From RYN-230 sp963720645 (GTDB taxonomy: Bacteria; Actinomycetota; Actinomycetes; Streptosporangiales; Streptosporangiaceae), in assembly GCA_963720645.1 (NCBI GenBank), contig CAVRFX010000026.1, forward strand, positions 310,001-374,000: a DNA stretch of 64,000 bases, read 5' to 3'. The stretch's first letter is position 1. Each line of letters starts with the position of its first letter. This document shows, piece after piece, positions 63,894-64,000 of this stretch. Made by a program: the position numbers and the translations under genes. The notes under the pieces were generated by a model. It did no database searches. It was not told the DNA's origin and worked only from the letters and a program-made list of their open reading frames with translations.

Positions 63894-64000
63894 GCGACAC
63901 AGAGGGATACACGGGCGACCTCCCCGCCGGCGACCCGGAGGGTGGCGAGGCCGGGCGGGCCCCGCACCGGGTGATCGGGACGCCGCCGCCCGCGGAAGAG
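63890..64000 (+). CDS. qcrA: Ubiquinol/menaquinol-cytochrome c reductase Rieske subunit (partial)
   Basis: Only the first 37 codons are inside the window (MSDTEGYTGDLPAGDPEGGEAGRAPHRV...). Assigned from position: ATGA overlap with qcrC and the fixed qcrC-qcrA-qcrB order of actinobacterial bcc operons. The hydrophilic N-terminus agrees. The Rieske motifs lie beyond the edge. Confidence 0.8.
   Translation, partial: MSDTEGYTGDLPAGDPEGGEAGRAPHRVIGTPPPAEE

Overview
The window is very GC-rich (third codon positions almost all G/C) and has GTG starts, GTGA/ATGA stop-start overlaps, a BldD regulator, a PknL-type PASTA kinase, a PimB-like mannosyltransferase and an actinobacterial cytochrome bc-aa3 locus (ctaE-qcrC-qcrA). 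This points to a filamentous, sporulation-capable actinomycete, outside or only distantly related to Streptomyces. Much of the gene order (metF, PknL locus, DAHP synthase, pfkA, acyl-CoA ligase, mannosyltransferase, NlpC/P60, Lrp domain, trpD, ctaE/qcr) resembles a conserved block I know from streptomycetes.

Layout. 0-4 kb: pyrimidine operon pyrR-pyrB-pyrC-carA on the minus strand, with a PyrR-binding hairpin next to the pyrR ribosome-binding site, divergent from bldD. 4.9-12 kb: HEPN gene with a LexA-like box, acetyltransferase, metF, Rv2175c-like protein, flavin reductase, PASTA kinase. 12-20 kb: two membrane glycosyltransferase-like proteins, an internally deleted endonuclease IV remnant, a molybdopterin oxidoreductase, a DAHP synthase gene behind a Phe/Trp/Tyr leader peptide and attenuator, and thiI. 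20-26.7 kb: accessory region with a 3.0-kb IS481-like element carrying a SnoaL-like passenger, an orphan IS end, and an AT-richer, gene-poor stretch with one secreted protein. 26.7-36.9 kb: mixed genes (DGPF protein/ECF42 sigma pair, acetyltransferase, Fic/Doc-like pair, methyltransferase, CGNR regulator, MFS exporter, recombinase remnant, soxR with operator and SDR, broken QueA-like gene). 36.9-45 kb: poly-HAMP hybrid histidine kinase, ANTAR/GAF/PAS/SpoIIE phosphatase, pfkA and glpK starting 18 bp apart. 45-64 kb: envelope and lipid genes (DUF4389 protein, PAP2, PlsC, esterase, FadD, PimB-like), NlpC/P60 endopeptidase behind a c-di-AMP (ydaO) riboswitch, methyltransferase, exonuclease, Lrp-domain protein, trpD, and the start of the respiratory operon.

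A strong feature of the window is the number of apparent frameshifts inside otherwise well-conserved genes (carA, pyrC, ECF sigma, pfkA, glpK, fadD, pimB-like, the PP2C gene, the QueA-like gene and others). Because normally essential genes are hit, most are probably sequencing or assembly indels; the deleted endonuclease IV and the recombinase remnant look like true decay.
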